A stretch of 31,752 bases of DNA from JAAYZM01 sp964510785 (GCA_964510785.1 CAZECM010000036.1:1-31752); one strand, 5' to 3'; shown: positions 7,769-15,194, counted from the stretch's first letter. Notes: generated from the letters alone by a model not told the origin. A program made the numbers and translations.

Positions 7769-8368
7769 CTAGTGGCGCCCGACGGCAAAGGTGCCGAGGT
7801 CCTCGTAGAGCGGACCGCCGCCGGCGCCCCTGCCCGGCTGCGAGCGGACGAGCAGCACCTCGGTCACCTCCCACGTCGGTCCCTCGTACACCGCGAGGGC
7901 GTGGGCCAGGTCGTCCGCCTCGCCGCGCGCCGGCCGACGACGGGAGCGCCCGACCGGTACCTGCCGCCCGACCGTGAGGTGGGGCCTCGCCCGCTCGCGC
8001 TCCTCCGCGCGACCGAGCACCTCGGCCCCGGCGTCACGCGCCGCGTGGCACAAGGAGACGAGTCCGGCGGTGTCCCCTCCCGTGCCGACCCACAGCGTGC
8101 GCCCCGAGAAGACCCCCGCACCGCGCAGCCGCACCTCGATCGGCCCCGCGGCCGCCGCGCGTTCCGCGAGCGAGTCGGCCACGGCTTCGAGCGCGCCGTC
8201 GGGCACCTCGCCGTAGAACGTGAGCGTGATGTGCCAGTTCTCGCGCGCCGCCCAGCGCACCGCACCGGGACCGGACGGTCCGGATCCGGGCCAGCCGACG
8301 CCGGCGAGGGCCGTCGCAAGGTGGTCGAGGACGGCGGCGGGCGGGCGTACCGCGGCGAAGAGGCGCAC
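7769..8368 (-). CDS. thpR: RNA 2',3'-cyclic phosphodiesterase (LigT/ThpR, 2H family)
   Basis: 2H-family phosphoesterase that opens 2',3'-cyclic phosphate RNA ends; 199 residues. The two catalytic HxT/S motifs are HITL at residues 46-49 and HLTV at 130-133, with the usual N-terminus MRLFAAVRPP. The GTG at 8368 is chosen because homology begins there, and a -10-like CACAAT ends seven bases upstream with no ribosome-binding site, suggesting a leaderless message. It lies 32 bases after the rRNA methyltransferase stop. Its stop TAG (7769-7771) is also the start of the probable pheS -10 hexamer. Confidence 0.9.
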   Translation of the reverse strand: MRLFAAVRPPAAVLDHLATALAGVGWPGSGPSGPGAVRWAARENWHITLTFYGEVPDGALEAVADSLAERAAAAGPIEVRLRGAGVFSGRTLWVGTGGDTAGLVSLCHAARDAGAEVLGRAEERERARPHLTVGRQVPVGRSRRRPARGEADDLAHALAVYEGPTWEVTEVLLVRSQPGRGAGGGPLYEDLGTFAVGRH

Positions 8369-8400
8369 GCCGCTGATTGTGCCGTGCGCCGCCGACACCG

Positions 8401-9240
8401 TCAGCGCTGGGCGCGCGCGCTCGCGAACAGGCAGACGGCAGCGGCCGTGGCGAGGTTGAGCGACTCGGCTCGGCCGTGGATGGGGACGCGGGCGGCGGCG
8501 TCGGCGAGCGCGAGGTCGTCGTCGGGCAGTCCCCACGCCTCGTTGCCGAAGAGCCAGGCCGTGGGCGCCGCCAGGTCGATACCCTCACCGGAACCGGCGG
8601 CGTCGACGAGCTCGTCGAGGTCCGTCGCGGCATGGCCGTCCGCGGCGAGGATCGCGAGTCCCGCCTCGCGCAGGAGCGGTGCTGCGTCGCGGAGCTCGAT
8701 GCCGGTGACGACGGGCAGGTGGAACGACGAACCGGCGCTCGAGCGCACGACCTTGGGGCTGTGGATGTCCACGCTCTCCGCGGTGACGATCACGAGGTCG
8801 GCGCCCGCGGCATCGGCCGCGCGGATGACGGTGCCCGCGTTGCCGGGGTCACGCACACGGGAGAGCACGGCGACGAGCCGCGGGCTCGCCGACGCGAGCA
8901 CGTCCTGGAGCCGTAGCGGGACCGCGTCGAGGACGGCCAGGACGCCTTGGGCATCGGGACTCATGGTGCGCGCGACCTCGTCGCTCGTGGTGCGCGCGTG
9001 GATGCCTCCCTTGAGCGCGTCGAGCACGATCTCCGCGTAGCGCGCCGCGACCGGTTCGGCGACGAACAGCTCACGAACGTGCTCGGGGGCGAACCGCACC
9101 GCCTCGCGCACGGCTTGCGGTCCTTCGACGAGGTAGGTGCCCGTGCGTCGGCGTGCCGAGGCCGAGGACGGCGAACGCCCGGACAGCGCCCGCACTGCCG
9201 CCACCCGCTCCGCGCGGGGGTTGGTCAGCTCGGGTGCCAT
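8401..9240 (-). CDS. SpoU/TrmH-family RNA 2'-O-methyltransferase
   Basis: SAM-dependent RNA ribose methyltransferase of the SPOUT class, probably acting on 23S rRNA as RlmB/TsnR relatives do; 279 residues. The N-terminal SpoU substrate-binding domain (about 1-100, TYLVEGPQAVREA) is followed by the trefoil-knot catalytic domain. Motif 1 is RDPGNAGTVIRAADAAGA, motif 2 WLFGNEAWGLP and motif 3 VPIHGRAESLNLATAAAVCLF. It follows rplT by 28 bases in the usual actinobacterial order rplT-rRNA methyltransferase-pheS. Exact target nucleotide cannot be told. The TsnR name implies thiostrepton resistance only in the producing organisms. Confidence 0.92.
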   Translation of the reverse strand: MAPELTNPRAERVAAVRALSGRSPSSASARRRTGTYLVEGPQAVREAVRFAPEHVRELFVAEPVAARYAEIVLDALKGGIHARTTSDEVARTMSPDAQGVLAVLDAVPLRLQDVLASASPRLVAVLSRVRDPGNAGTVIRAADAAGADLVIVTAESVDIHSPKVVRSSAGSSFHLPVVTGIELRDAAPLLREAGLAILAADGHAATDLDELVDAAGSGEGIDLAAPTAWLFGNEAWGLPDDDLALADAAARVPIHGRAESLNLATAAAVCLFASARAQR

Positions 9241-9268
9241 CCGGGCGTCAGGATCGCTGCTGCGAAGG

Positions 9269-9652
9269 TCAGGCAGAGGCTGGCGCGTTGACGTCGGCCG
9301 GCAGTGCGGCCTTCGCCACGGCGACCAGCGAGTTGAACGCCGCCGGGTCGTTCACGGCGAGGTCGGCGAGCACCCGGCGGTCGACGGCCACCTCGGCGGC
9401 CTTGAGACCCTGGATGAACCGGTTGTACGTCAGGCCCTCGGCGCGAGCCGCGGCGTTGATGCGCTGGATCCACAGCTTGCGGAAGTCGCCCTTGCGCGCC
9501 TTGCGGTCGCGGTAGGCGTAGACCATCGAGTGAGTGACCTGCTCCTTGGCCTTGCGGTACAGGCGCGAACGCTGACCGCGGTAGCCGGAGGCCCGCTCGA
9601 GGGTTGAACGACGCTTCTTCTGGGCGTTGACCGCCCGCTTCACGCGTGCCAC
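9269..9652 (-). CDS. rplT: 50S ribosomal protein L20
   Basis: Primary 23S rRNA-binding protein needed early in large-subunit assembly; 127 residues. The basic N-terminus MARVKRAVNAQKKRR and the stretch GYRGQRSRLYRKAKEQV are diagnostic, as is RKGDFRKLWIQRINAAAR. The start is GTG at 9652 with AAGGAG upstream. It is third in the infC-rpmI-rplT operon. In other bacteria L20 or IF3 represses this operon through the leader; no L20 operator was identified here. Confidence 0.98.
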   Translation of the reverse strand: MARVKRAVNAQKKRRSTLERASGYRGQRSRLYRKAKEQVTHSMVYAYRDRKARKGDFRKLWIQRINAAARAEGLTYNRFIQGLKAAEVAVDRRVLADLAVNDPAAFNSLVAVAKAALPADVNAPASA

Positions 9653-9711
9653 GTGATGCTCCTTGGGGTTTCGGGGCTCGGGTGACGAACCGGCGCGTCA
9701 GCGCCGACGGA

Positions 9712-9906
9712 TCACTTACCGAGCAGCTTCTTGATCTTGGGGGCGTCCGCGGCGGAAACGACCTGGTCGCTCGCGAGGCGGCGGGTCAGGCGGCTGGACT
9801 TGCGCTCGAACAGGTGGCGGGCACCGGCCTGCTCGCGCATGACCTTGCCGGTCCCGGTGATCCGGAACCGCTTCTTGGCGCCGGAGTGCGTCTTGTTCTT
9901 CGGCAC
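9712..9906 (-). CDS. rpmI: 50S ribosomal protein L35
   Basis: Small basic protein of the large ribosomal subunit, 64 residues. MPKNKTHSGAKKRFRITGTGKV and the terminal KIKKLLGK are typical. The GTG start at 9906 has AAGGAGAG upstream. It lies between infC (72 bases upstream) and rplT (59 bases downstream) on the same strand. Confidence 0.98.
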   Translation of the reverse strand: MPKNKTHSGAKKRFRITGTGKVMREQAGARHLFERKSSRLTRRLASDQVVSAADAPKIKKLLGK

Positions 9907-9978
9907 TGGCGTGCTCTCCTTCGTGTCGCCCGCCGGCGGGTGCTGGCGGGGTGGCTCGGCGTGGCAGTTGCCACTGGT

Positions 9979-10983
9979 TCAGGACTTGGGGGTGCCCGAG
10001 TCCTTGGATGCGGTCGACTTCGTGGCGGCCTTCTTCACGGGAGTCGGCTTGGGTGCCGGCTTCGCGGGCATGGCCTTGGTGGCGGCAGCGGGCGTTGCCT
10101 CGGCCTCCTTGGCCGGCGCCGCCTTCGCGGGAGTGGCCTTGGTGGCGGCGGGCTTCGCGGGAGTGGCCTTGGCGAGCGCAGCCTTGACGGGCGTCACCTT
10201 CGCCGGGGCCGCCTTGGCAGCGGGCTTCGGTGCGGCCTTCACGGGGGCCGGTGCAGCCTCCGCGGGAACCTCGACGGGCGCGACGACCTCGGCGGTCTCG
10301 ACCACCTCGACGGGTGCGACGGCCTCGGCGACCTCGATGGGCGCGACGGCCTCGACAGGCACGACGACCTCGACGGGCACGTCGGCCTGAGCTGCGGGTG
10401 TCTCGGCCTCGGCGACGGCCTTCGCGGCGCGCTTCGGCTCGGCGGCCTGCTGCGCGGCGCGGCGGGCGTCCGCCTTCTTCCGCACGGGCCCGAGCACCAT
10501 GATCATGTTGCGGCCGTCCTGCTTCGGGGAGCTCTCGATGAAGCCGAGCTCCGCGACGTCCTCGGCGAGCCGCTGCAGCAGGCGGATGCCGGCGTCGGGG
10601 CGCGACTGCTCGCGGCCCCGGAACATGATCATGACCTTGACCTTGTCCCCTGCGGCGAGGAAGCGCTCGACGTGGCCCTTCTTGGTGCCGTAGTCGTGCG
10701 GGTCGATCTTGAGCCGGAACCGGATCTCCTTGAGAACCGTGTTGGCTTGGTTGCGACGCGCCTCGCGCGCCTTCATGTCCGCCTCGTACTTGAACTTCCC
10801 GTAGTCCATGAGCTTGGCGACGGGGGGGCGCGCGTCCGGGGCGACCTCGACCAGGTCGAGGTCGGCCTCCTGGGCGAGTCGCAGCGCGTCCTCGACGCGC
10901 ACGATGCCGACCTGCTCGCCGCCAGGTCCGACCAGTCGGACCTCGCTGACGCGGATCCGGTCGTTGATGCGGGGCTCGCTGAT
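9979..10983 (-). CDS. infC: Translation initiation factor IF-3 with ATC start and long Ala/Pro/Lys tail
   Basis: IF-3 binds the 30S subunit, keeps subunits apart and rejects non-canonical start codons. Residues 1-170 are the complete two-domain factor (SEPRINDRIRVSEVRLVGP... to QDGRNMIMVLGP). The start is an ATC codon at 10983, six bases after GAGGAG (10990-10995). No ATG, GTG or TTG lies at a suitable distance; the GTG at 11046 sits inside a hairpin with no ribosome-binding site. Rare AUU/AUC starts on infC are a known autoregulatory device, because IF-3 itself discriminates against them. Residues 171-334 form a low-complexity tail: first Val/Pro/Glu repeats (PVEV, PVEA), then Lys/Ala/Pro repeats (KAAPAK, KATPAK). 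This nearly doubles the protein relative to its 180-residue E. coli counterpart. Confidence 0.95.
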   Translation of the reverse strand: MSEPRINDRIRVSEVRLVGPGGEQVGIVRVEDALRLAQEADLDLVEVAPDARPPVAKLMDYGKFKYEADMKAREARRNQANTVLKEIRFRLKIDPHDYGTKKGHVERFLAAGDKVKVMIMFRGREQSRPDAGIRLLQRLAEDVAELGFIESSPKQDGRNMIMVLGPVRKKADARRAAQQAAEPKRAAKAVAEAETPAAQADVPVEVVVPVEAVAPIEVAEAVAPVEVVETAEVVAPVEVPAEAAPAPVKAAPKPAAKAAPAKVTPVKAALAKATPAKPAATKATPAKAAPAKEAEATPAAATKAMPAKPAPKPTPVKKAATKSTASKDSGTPKS

Positions 10984-11028
10984 GTGGAACTCCTCGGTGT
11001 CGTCCGGTTGTGCCGCACGCACGAGAAA

Positions 11029-11057
11029 GGCCCTCGCACGCAGCACGTGTGAGGGCC
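11029..11057 (-). terminator. Stem-loop with short U-tract in the infC leader (attenuator-like)
   Basis: In the transcribed strand GGCCCTCACACG and CGTGCGAGGGCC pair with one mismatch around a 5-base loop and are followed by TTTCT. This is a classic intrinsic terminator shape, 40 bases before the infC ribosome-binding site. It suggests premature termination control of the infC-rpmI-rplT operon. Confidence 0.7.
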
Positions 11058-11277
11058 GTCAGGTTCCGTTGCCGGCGCGCGCACGCACCGGGAGCCGCTC
11101 GCATGTCGATCCCTCGATACACGTACGTCCCGAACCGGGGACCCGGCCTCTGTCTGCACCGTGAGGTGCGGTCGAGACTCGGGTGGGAGTGGCCTCCACT
11201 TGTGCACCGGCCGTCACTGCGAACAGTTCCGTCCGGTCGGTCAGCGACAAGGGTAGCAGGCGACCGCGGTACGCCCG
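11058..11277 (-). promoter_or_regulatory. Upstream infC leader/promoter region
   Basis: No gene is evident in the 334 bases between infC and the Fur-family gene. A -10-like TACCCT (11250-11255, minus strand) could start a leader of about 260 bases. That leader would carry the attenuator-like hairpin at 11029-11057. No riboswitch was recognised. Confidence 0.4.
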
Positions 11278-11300
11278 TAAACTTGATCTATTCAAGTTTA
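11278..11300. promoter_or_regulatory. Fur/CatR-type operator
   Basis: TAAACTTGA (11278-11286) and TCAAGTTTA (11292-11300) form a perfect 9-bp inverted repeat with a five-base centre. It is AT-rich against a GC-rich background. It overlaps the -35 (TTGATC, 11283-11288) of the Fur-family gene's own promoter, so autorepression is likely. The same site lies at the -35 position of a possible infC promoter. Confidence 0.8.
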
Positions 11301-11317
11301 CGGCTACGATGGGTGAC

Positions 11318-11758
11318 GTGGACGACACCCGGCTGCTGCGCGAGAAGAGCTTGCGGGTCACCGCGCCTCGGCTCGCCGTGCTCGCCGTCGTCGGCCGCCT
11401 CCCCCACGCTACGGCAGACGCCGTGCTCGCCGCCGTGCGCGACGAGCTCCCCGGCGTGTCCGTCCAAGGCGTCTACGACGTGCTGCACGCACTGACCGAC
11501 GCCGGGCTCCTGCGCCGCATCGAGCCGGCGGGCCACCCCGCGCGGTACGAGCGTCGCACGGGCGACAACCACCACCACGTCGTGTGTCGCGGGTGCGGTG
11601 CGCTCGACGACGTCGACTGCGCCGTCGGCCACGCCCCCTGCCTCGTGCCTTCGACCACCAGCGGGTTCGCCGTCGAGATCGCCGAGGTCACCTACTGGGG
11701 GCTGTGCCCCGACTGCCTGCGTGCCCGCGACGCCGCCAACGCGGGTGTCGCCACCTGA
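11318..11758 (+). CDS. Fur-family transcriptional repressor (FurA/CatR-like peroxide sensor)
   Basis: Metal-dependent repressor of 146 residues, placed before a catalase as FurA or CatR-type peroxide regulators often are. The N-terminal winged helix is LLREKSLRVTAPRLAVLAVV...VQGVYDVLHALTDAGLLRRI. The C-terminal metal-binding half has HHHVVCRGC (His 85-87, Cys 90 and 93) and CPDC (Cys 130, Cys 133), the structural zinc pairs. A -10 hexamer TACGAT (11305-11310) ends seven bases before the GTG at 11318, with no ribosome-binding site, so I read a leaderless start. An ATG at 11309 would add three residues and is the alternative. It is probably autoregulated and controls katA 81 bases downstream. 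Confidence 0.88.
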   Translation: MDDTRLLREKSLRVTAPRLAVLAVVGRLPHATADAVLAAVRDELPGVSVQGVYDVLHALTDAGLLRRIEPAGHPARYERRTGDNHHHVVCRGCGALDDVDCAVGHAPCLVPSTTSGFAVEIAEVTYWGLCPDCLRARDAANAGVAT

Positions 11759-11839
11759 CCCCATCAACGACCGGTCCGCCATCCCGCGGCCCGACACCAC
11801 CTCGCGCGGACACCGCGCACACCTGAAAGGAAGCACACC

Positions 11840-13327
11840 GTGACGAACCACTCCACCACCCAGGCCGGCGCACCGATCGCGAGCGACCAGCACTCCCTCA
11901 CCACGGGCCCCGACGGCGTCACCGCGCTCCACGACCGCTTCCTCGTCGAGAAGCTCGCGTCCTTCAACCGCGAGCGCGTCCCGGAGCGCAACCCGCACGC
12001 CAAGGGCGGTGGCGCGTTCGGCGAGTTCGTCGTGACCGAGGACGTCTCGCGGTTCACGAAGGCCGCCGTCTTCCAGCCGGGCGCGACGTCCGAGACCCTC
12101 CTGCGCTTCTCCTCCGTCGCGGGCGAGCAGGGCTCACCCGACACGTGGCGCGACGTGCGCGGCTTCTCGCTGCGCTTCTACACGACCGAGGGCAACTACG
12201 ACCTCGTGGGCAACAACACCCCGGTGTTCTTCATCCGCGACGCCATCAAGTTCCCGGACTTCATCCACTCCCAGAAGCGCACGGGCGACGCGGGGCTGCG
12301 CGACGCCGACATGCAGTGGGACTTCTGGACCAACTCCCCCGAGTCCGCCCACCAGGTCACCTACCTCATGGGTGACCGCGGACTGCCGCGCTCGTGGCGC
12401 CACCTGAACGGCTACGGCTCGCACACCTTCTCCTGGGCGAACGCCGACGGCGAGCGCTTCTGGGTGCAGTACCACTTCAAGTCCCGCCTGGGTGTCCAGC
12501 CGATGAGCGCCGAGGAGGCCGAGAAGCTCGCCGGCTCGGACGCGGACTACTACCGCCGCGACCTGTTCGAGGCGATCGAGCGCGCCGAGTTCCCGGTGTG
12601 GGACCTGTTCGTCCAGGTCATGCCGTACGAGGAGGGCAAGACCTACCGCTTCAACCCCTTCGACATCACCAAGACGTGGTCGCACGCGGACTACCCGCTC
12701 ATCAAGGTGGGCGAGCTCACCCTCAACCGCAACCCGCAGAACTTCTTCGCGGAGATCGAGCAGGCCGCGTTCTCGCCGTCGAACCTCGTGCCCGGCATCG
12801 GCATCAGCCCCGACAAGATGCTCATGGGTCGCGTGTTCGCCTACCCGGACGCCCAGCGCTACCGGATCGGCGCGAACTACAACCAGCTGCCCGTCAACCA
12901 GCCGCACGTGGCCGAGGTGCGCAACTACCAGCACGAGGGCCAGATGCGGTACCACGCCAACCCGGCGGGCACGCCCGTGCACGGCTCGAACTCGACCGGC
13001 CCCTTCGCGCCCGAGGAGTCCCGCGCCGGCGAGGTCGGCTGGGAGACGGACGGCGAGCTGATCCGCGCCGCGCAGACGCTGCGCGCCGAGGACGACGACT
13101 TCGGTCAGCCCGGCACGCTCTACCGCGAGGTCTTCGACGACGGCGAGAAGGCCCGCTTCCACGACGTGCTCGTGGGCCAGTACCAGGCGCTGACCGTCGA
13201 CGACGTCAAGGTCCGCTTCCTGCAGTACTGGACCAACGTCGACGCCGGCCTCGGCGAGGTGCTGCGCGCCCGGATCGCCCAGGGCGACGACGGTGCCACC
13301 ACGACCCAGCCACTCGGCGACGCCTGA
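11840..13327 (+). CDS. katA: Catalase, heme monofunctional
   Basis: Cytosolic heme catalase converting hydrogen peroxide to water and oxygen; 495 residues, the small-subunit type. The active-site signature FNRERVPERNPHAKGGGAFG carries the distal His near residue 54; the more usual family form has VVHAKG, here NPHAKG. The proximal heme-ligand motif is RVFAYPDAQRYRIG, containing the tyrosine ligand. The GTG at 11840 is supported by GAAAGGAA eight bases upstream. It is 81 bases after the Fur-family gene on the same strand and is probably derepressed with it by peroxide. Palindrome B begins 25 bases after its stop. Confidence 0.97.
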   Translation: MTNHSTTQAGAPIASDQHSLTTGPDGVTALHDRFLVEKLASFNRERVPERNPHAKGGGAFGEFVVTEDVSRFTKAAVFQPGATSETLLRFSSVAGEQGSPDTWRDVRGFSLRFYTTEGNYDLVGNNTPVFFIRDAIKFPDFIHSQKRTGDAGLRDADMQWDFWTNSPESAHQVTYLMGDRGLPRSWRHLNGYGSHTFSWANADGERFWVQYHFKSRLGVQPMSAEEAEKLAGSDADYYRRDLFEAIERAEFPVWDLFVQVMPYEEGKTYRFNPFDITKTWSHADYPLIKVGELTLNRNPQNFFAEIEQAAFSPSNLVPGIGISPDKMLMGRVFAYPDAQRYRIGANYNQLPVNQPHVAEVRNYQHEGQMRYHANPAGTPVHGSNSTGPFAPEESRAGEVGWETDGELIRAAQTLRAEDDDFGQPGTLYREVFDDGEKARFHDVLVGQYQALTVDDVKVRFLQYWTNVDAGLGEVLRARIAQGDDGATTTQPLGDA

Positions 13328-13352
13328 CCGACCCTGCCCCTTCCCCCTGCCG

Positions 13353-13420
13353 CGAGGTAGGTCTGAGTGCGCGACGTAGTGCTGTCACGGCACTACGTCG
13401 AGGCCGCCAGACCTACCTCG
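13353..13420. repeat. 68-bp palindromic element B
   Basis: The outer arms CGAGGTAGGTCTG (13353-13365) and CAGACCTACCTCG (13408-13420) are perfectly complementary and extend three bases outward on each side. The inner arms CGACGTAGTGC (13372-13382) and GCACTACGTCG (13390-13400) are also perfect, with a 7-base loop. Total length equals that of elements A and C. It lies between katA and the DUF1844 gene, which run the same way. It could help terminate katA transcription, though there is no U-tract. Confidence 0.85.
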
Positions 13421-13460
13421 CGGGGTACTGAGAGGGTGGGGGCGGTGGGAGGATGGGGGT

Positions 13461-13811
13461 ATGAGTCAGGAGAACAGTGAAGCCGTGCGGGACATTGCCG
13501 ACGTCGCTGCCGTCGAGGTGATCACGACGGCGGCCGTACACCTCATGAGCGCCGCGGCGGTGAAGGTCGGGCTCGCCCCGGACTCCGACGGCGTCCGCGG
13601 CAGCGAGCTCATGGACCTCGACGAGGCGCGCAAGCTCATCACCGCTCTCGCGGCGCTCGTCACCGGCTCGGCACCCGACATCGGCAGCACGCACGCCCGC
13701 TCGCTGCGGGACGGCCTGCGCTCGTTGCAGCTCGCCTTCCGGGAGGCCTCACCGTTCCCGGACGCCCCCGGTGAGGGGCCCGGTGAGACGTACACGGGCT
13801 CCGTTGTCTGA
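13461..13811 (+). CDS. DUF1844 family protein
   Basis: Conserved actinobacterial protein of unknown function, 116 residues. DIADVAAVEVITTAAVHLMSAAAVKVGL, DLDEARKLITALAALVT and SLRDGLRSLQLAFREASPFPDAPGEGPGETYTG are, as far as I can recall, the hallmark stretches of DUF1844. It is usually encoded near infC or priA, as here. It is probably a small helical cytosolic protein. A -10-like GAGGAT (13449-13454) ends six bases before the ATG, suggesting a leaderless message. In many relatives it sits directly beside infC; the Fur-catalase pair lies between them here. Confidence 0.85.
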   Translation: MSQENSEAVRDIADVAAVEVITTAAVHLMSAAAVKVGLAPDSDGVRGSELMDLDEARKLITALAALVTGSAPDIGSTHARSLRDGLRSLQLAFREASPFPDAPGEGPGETYTGSVV

Positions 13812-13830
13812 TTCCTCCTATCCTGTGGGA

Positions 13831-14439
13831 GTGACGAGCCCACCCACGCACGAGAGCGACACGGCTCCCGCTGTCGCCCTCGCACAAGAGACACCGACGC
13901 CGGAGCGCCCCCGGGTGCGCGCGCGCCACCGTCGTTGGGTGCTCGTCTCCGTCCTCGTGATCCTCCTGCTCGGAGCCGTGGGGGCGGGCTACTACCTGTG
14001 GCAGGTGTCCGAGGCCTGGATCGAGCGCGACCAGGAGTGGCAGGCCCACTCACGCTCGCTCACGGCCACGATCGGCGAGACGACGAGCGAGCTCGAGGAC
14101 ACGATGGCCGAGCTCGAGGTCGTGCGGGGTCAGCTCGACCAGGCCCAGACACGCATCAGCGAGCTCGCGGACGAGAAGGCCCAGCTCGGCGACGAGCACG
14201 CCGTCGTGCGTCAGCTCGCCGAGTACCAGGAACGGGTCTCGCTCGCGGCGGCCGCCGTCGTCTCCGCGCTCGACTCGTGCATCGCGAGCCAGCAACGCCT
14301 CATCCTGTGGCAGGCCGAGGACGTCGAGCGTGAGCCGGAAGAGCTCGAGGAGCTCGAGAACCTCACGGGCATCGTGGACGAGGTGTGCAGCGCTGCGCAG
14401 GAGGCCAAGGACGCCCTGCAGGAGGAGCTCGACGGATGA
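13831..14439 (+). CDS. Membrane-anchored coiled-coil protein, function unknown
   Basis: I do not recognise a named family. The 202-residue product has a Pro/Thr-rich cytoplasmic N-terminus (about 1-28), a basic patch RARHRR, one membrane segment (about 36-56, VLVSVLVILLLGAVGAGYYLW), then a long extracytoplasmic coiled coil. The coiled coil has heptad-like ETTSELEDTMAELEVVRGQLDQAQTRISELADEKAQL. A helical acidic C-terminus follows, with two cysteines (DSC and EVC) that may pair. The GTG start follows a -10-like TATCCT (13819-13824) by six bases. Its stop overlaps the ATG of the protease gene (ATGA), so the two are coupled and may work together at the cell envelope. Confidence 0.75.
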   Translation: MTSPPTHESDTAPAVALAQETPTPERPRVRARHRRWVLVSVLVILLLGAVGAGYYLWQVSEAWIERDQEWQAHSRSLTATIGETTSELEDTMAELEVVRGQLDQAQTRISELADEKAQLGDEHAVVRQLAEYQERVSLAAAAVVSALDSCIASQQRLILWQAEDVEREPEELEELENLTGIVDEVCSAAQEAKDALQEELDG

Positions 14440-15185
14440 GGCGGCACGCCCTGGTCGCCGTCGGCGTCGTCGCGCTGTTCCTCCCCTCGGCGTGCGCGCA
14501 GCTCCCCGAGGTCCCGCAGATGCCCGGCCCCATCCAGACGGCCGTAGCCCCGACGGCGTCCACCGATCCCGCGGCCGCGCACTCCGGCGAGCTGTCACCC
14601 TACGGCTTCGACGTGGCCGAGCGAATCTCGGTGCGGGTGCGCAACCTCGGGTGCTTCTCCCTGTCGACGGGGTCAGGCTTCGCGATCGGCGCGACCACCC
14701 TTGTGACGAACCGGCACGTGGTCGAGGACTCCGCCGAGCTCGCGCTCAGCACGTACGACGGCCGCGACCTGGGTGTCAGGGCTGCGAGCATCGCCGAGCT
14801 CGCCGACCTCGCCGTCGTTCGCACCGACGGCGAGCTGCCCGCCGTGCCGGAGCTCGCGGCGGAGGACCCGGAGCGCGGCGACACGATCACGATCGTCGGC
14901 TACCCCCAGGGTGGCAAGCTCACGGTCACGTCGGGCCGCGTCATCGCCCGCACCACGGACCCGCTACACCTCCACCTCGGCGAGGTGCTCGTGACGGACG
15001 CCCTCGTCGAGCCCGGGAACTCCGGCTCCCCCGCTCTCGACCGCACCGGGCGCGTGGTCGGCGTCGTGTACGCGATGAACGCCGCCGACCAGAGCTTCGT
15101 CGTCCCGATCAGCACGCTGCACGCGCTGCTCGAGGACGACGACGCCTTTGCCGCGGTCGAGGCCGGTGCGCACGTCTGCGACTAG
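14436..15185 (+). CDS. Exported trypsin-like serine protease
   Basis: Secreted or lipid-anchored serine protease of the chymotrypsin fold, 249 residues. The N-terminal signal is MRRHALVAVGVVALFLPSAC; the cysteine at 20 makes a possible but imperfect lipobox (PSAC). A Pro-rich linker (21-50) follows. The catalytic triad can be read as His94 (TNRHVVED), Asp124 (LADLAVV) and Ser196 (PGNSGSP), with the usual VGYPQGG stretch. Cys73 and Cys248 may form a disulfide. No PDZ domain is present, unlike HtrA/DegP. Its ATG overlaps the stop of the upstream coiled-coil gene. The substrate is unknown. Confidence 0.87.
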   Translation: MRRHALVAVGVVALFLPSACAQLPEVPQMPGPIQTAVAPTASTDPAAAHSGELSPYGFDVAERISVRVRNLGCFSLSTGSGFAIGATTLVTNRHVVEDSAELALSTYDGRDLGVRAASIAELADLAVVRTDGELPAVPELAAEDPERGDTITIVGYPQGGKLTVTSGRVIARTTDPLHLHLGEVLVTDALVEPGNSGSPALDRTGRVVGVVYAMNAADQSFVVPISTLHALLEDDDAFAAVEAGAHVCD

Positions 15186-15194
15186 CGTGAGTCC

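Noticed and set aside
7710..7771. T-box or Phe-rich leader peptide before pheS
   Set aside because: The leader is about 60 bases, with no T-box sequence, no antiterminator and no run of Phe codons.
9979..10475. Repetitive infC 3' end as a separate gene or a tandem DNA repeat element
   Set aside because: The repeats are protein-level Lys/Ala/Pro and Val/Pro/Glu low complexity in frame with IF-3; the DNA repeats are short and imperfect.
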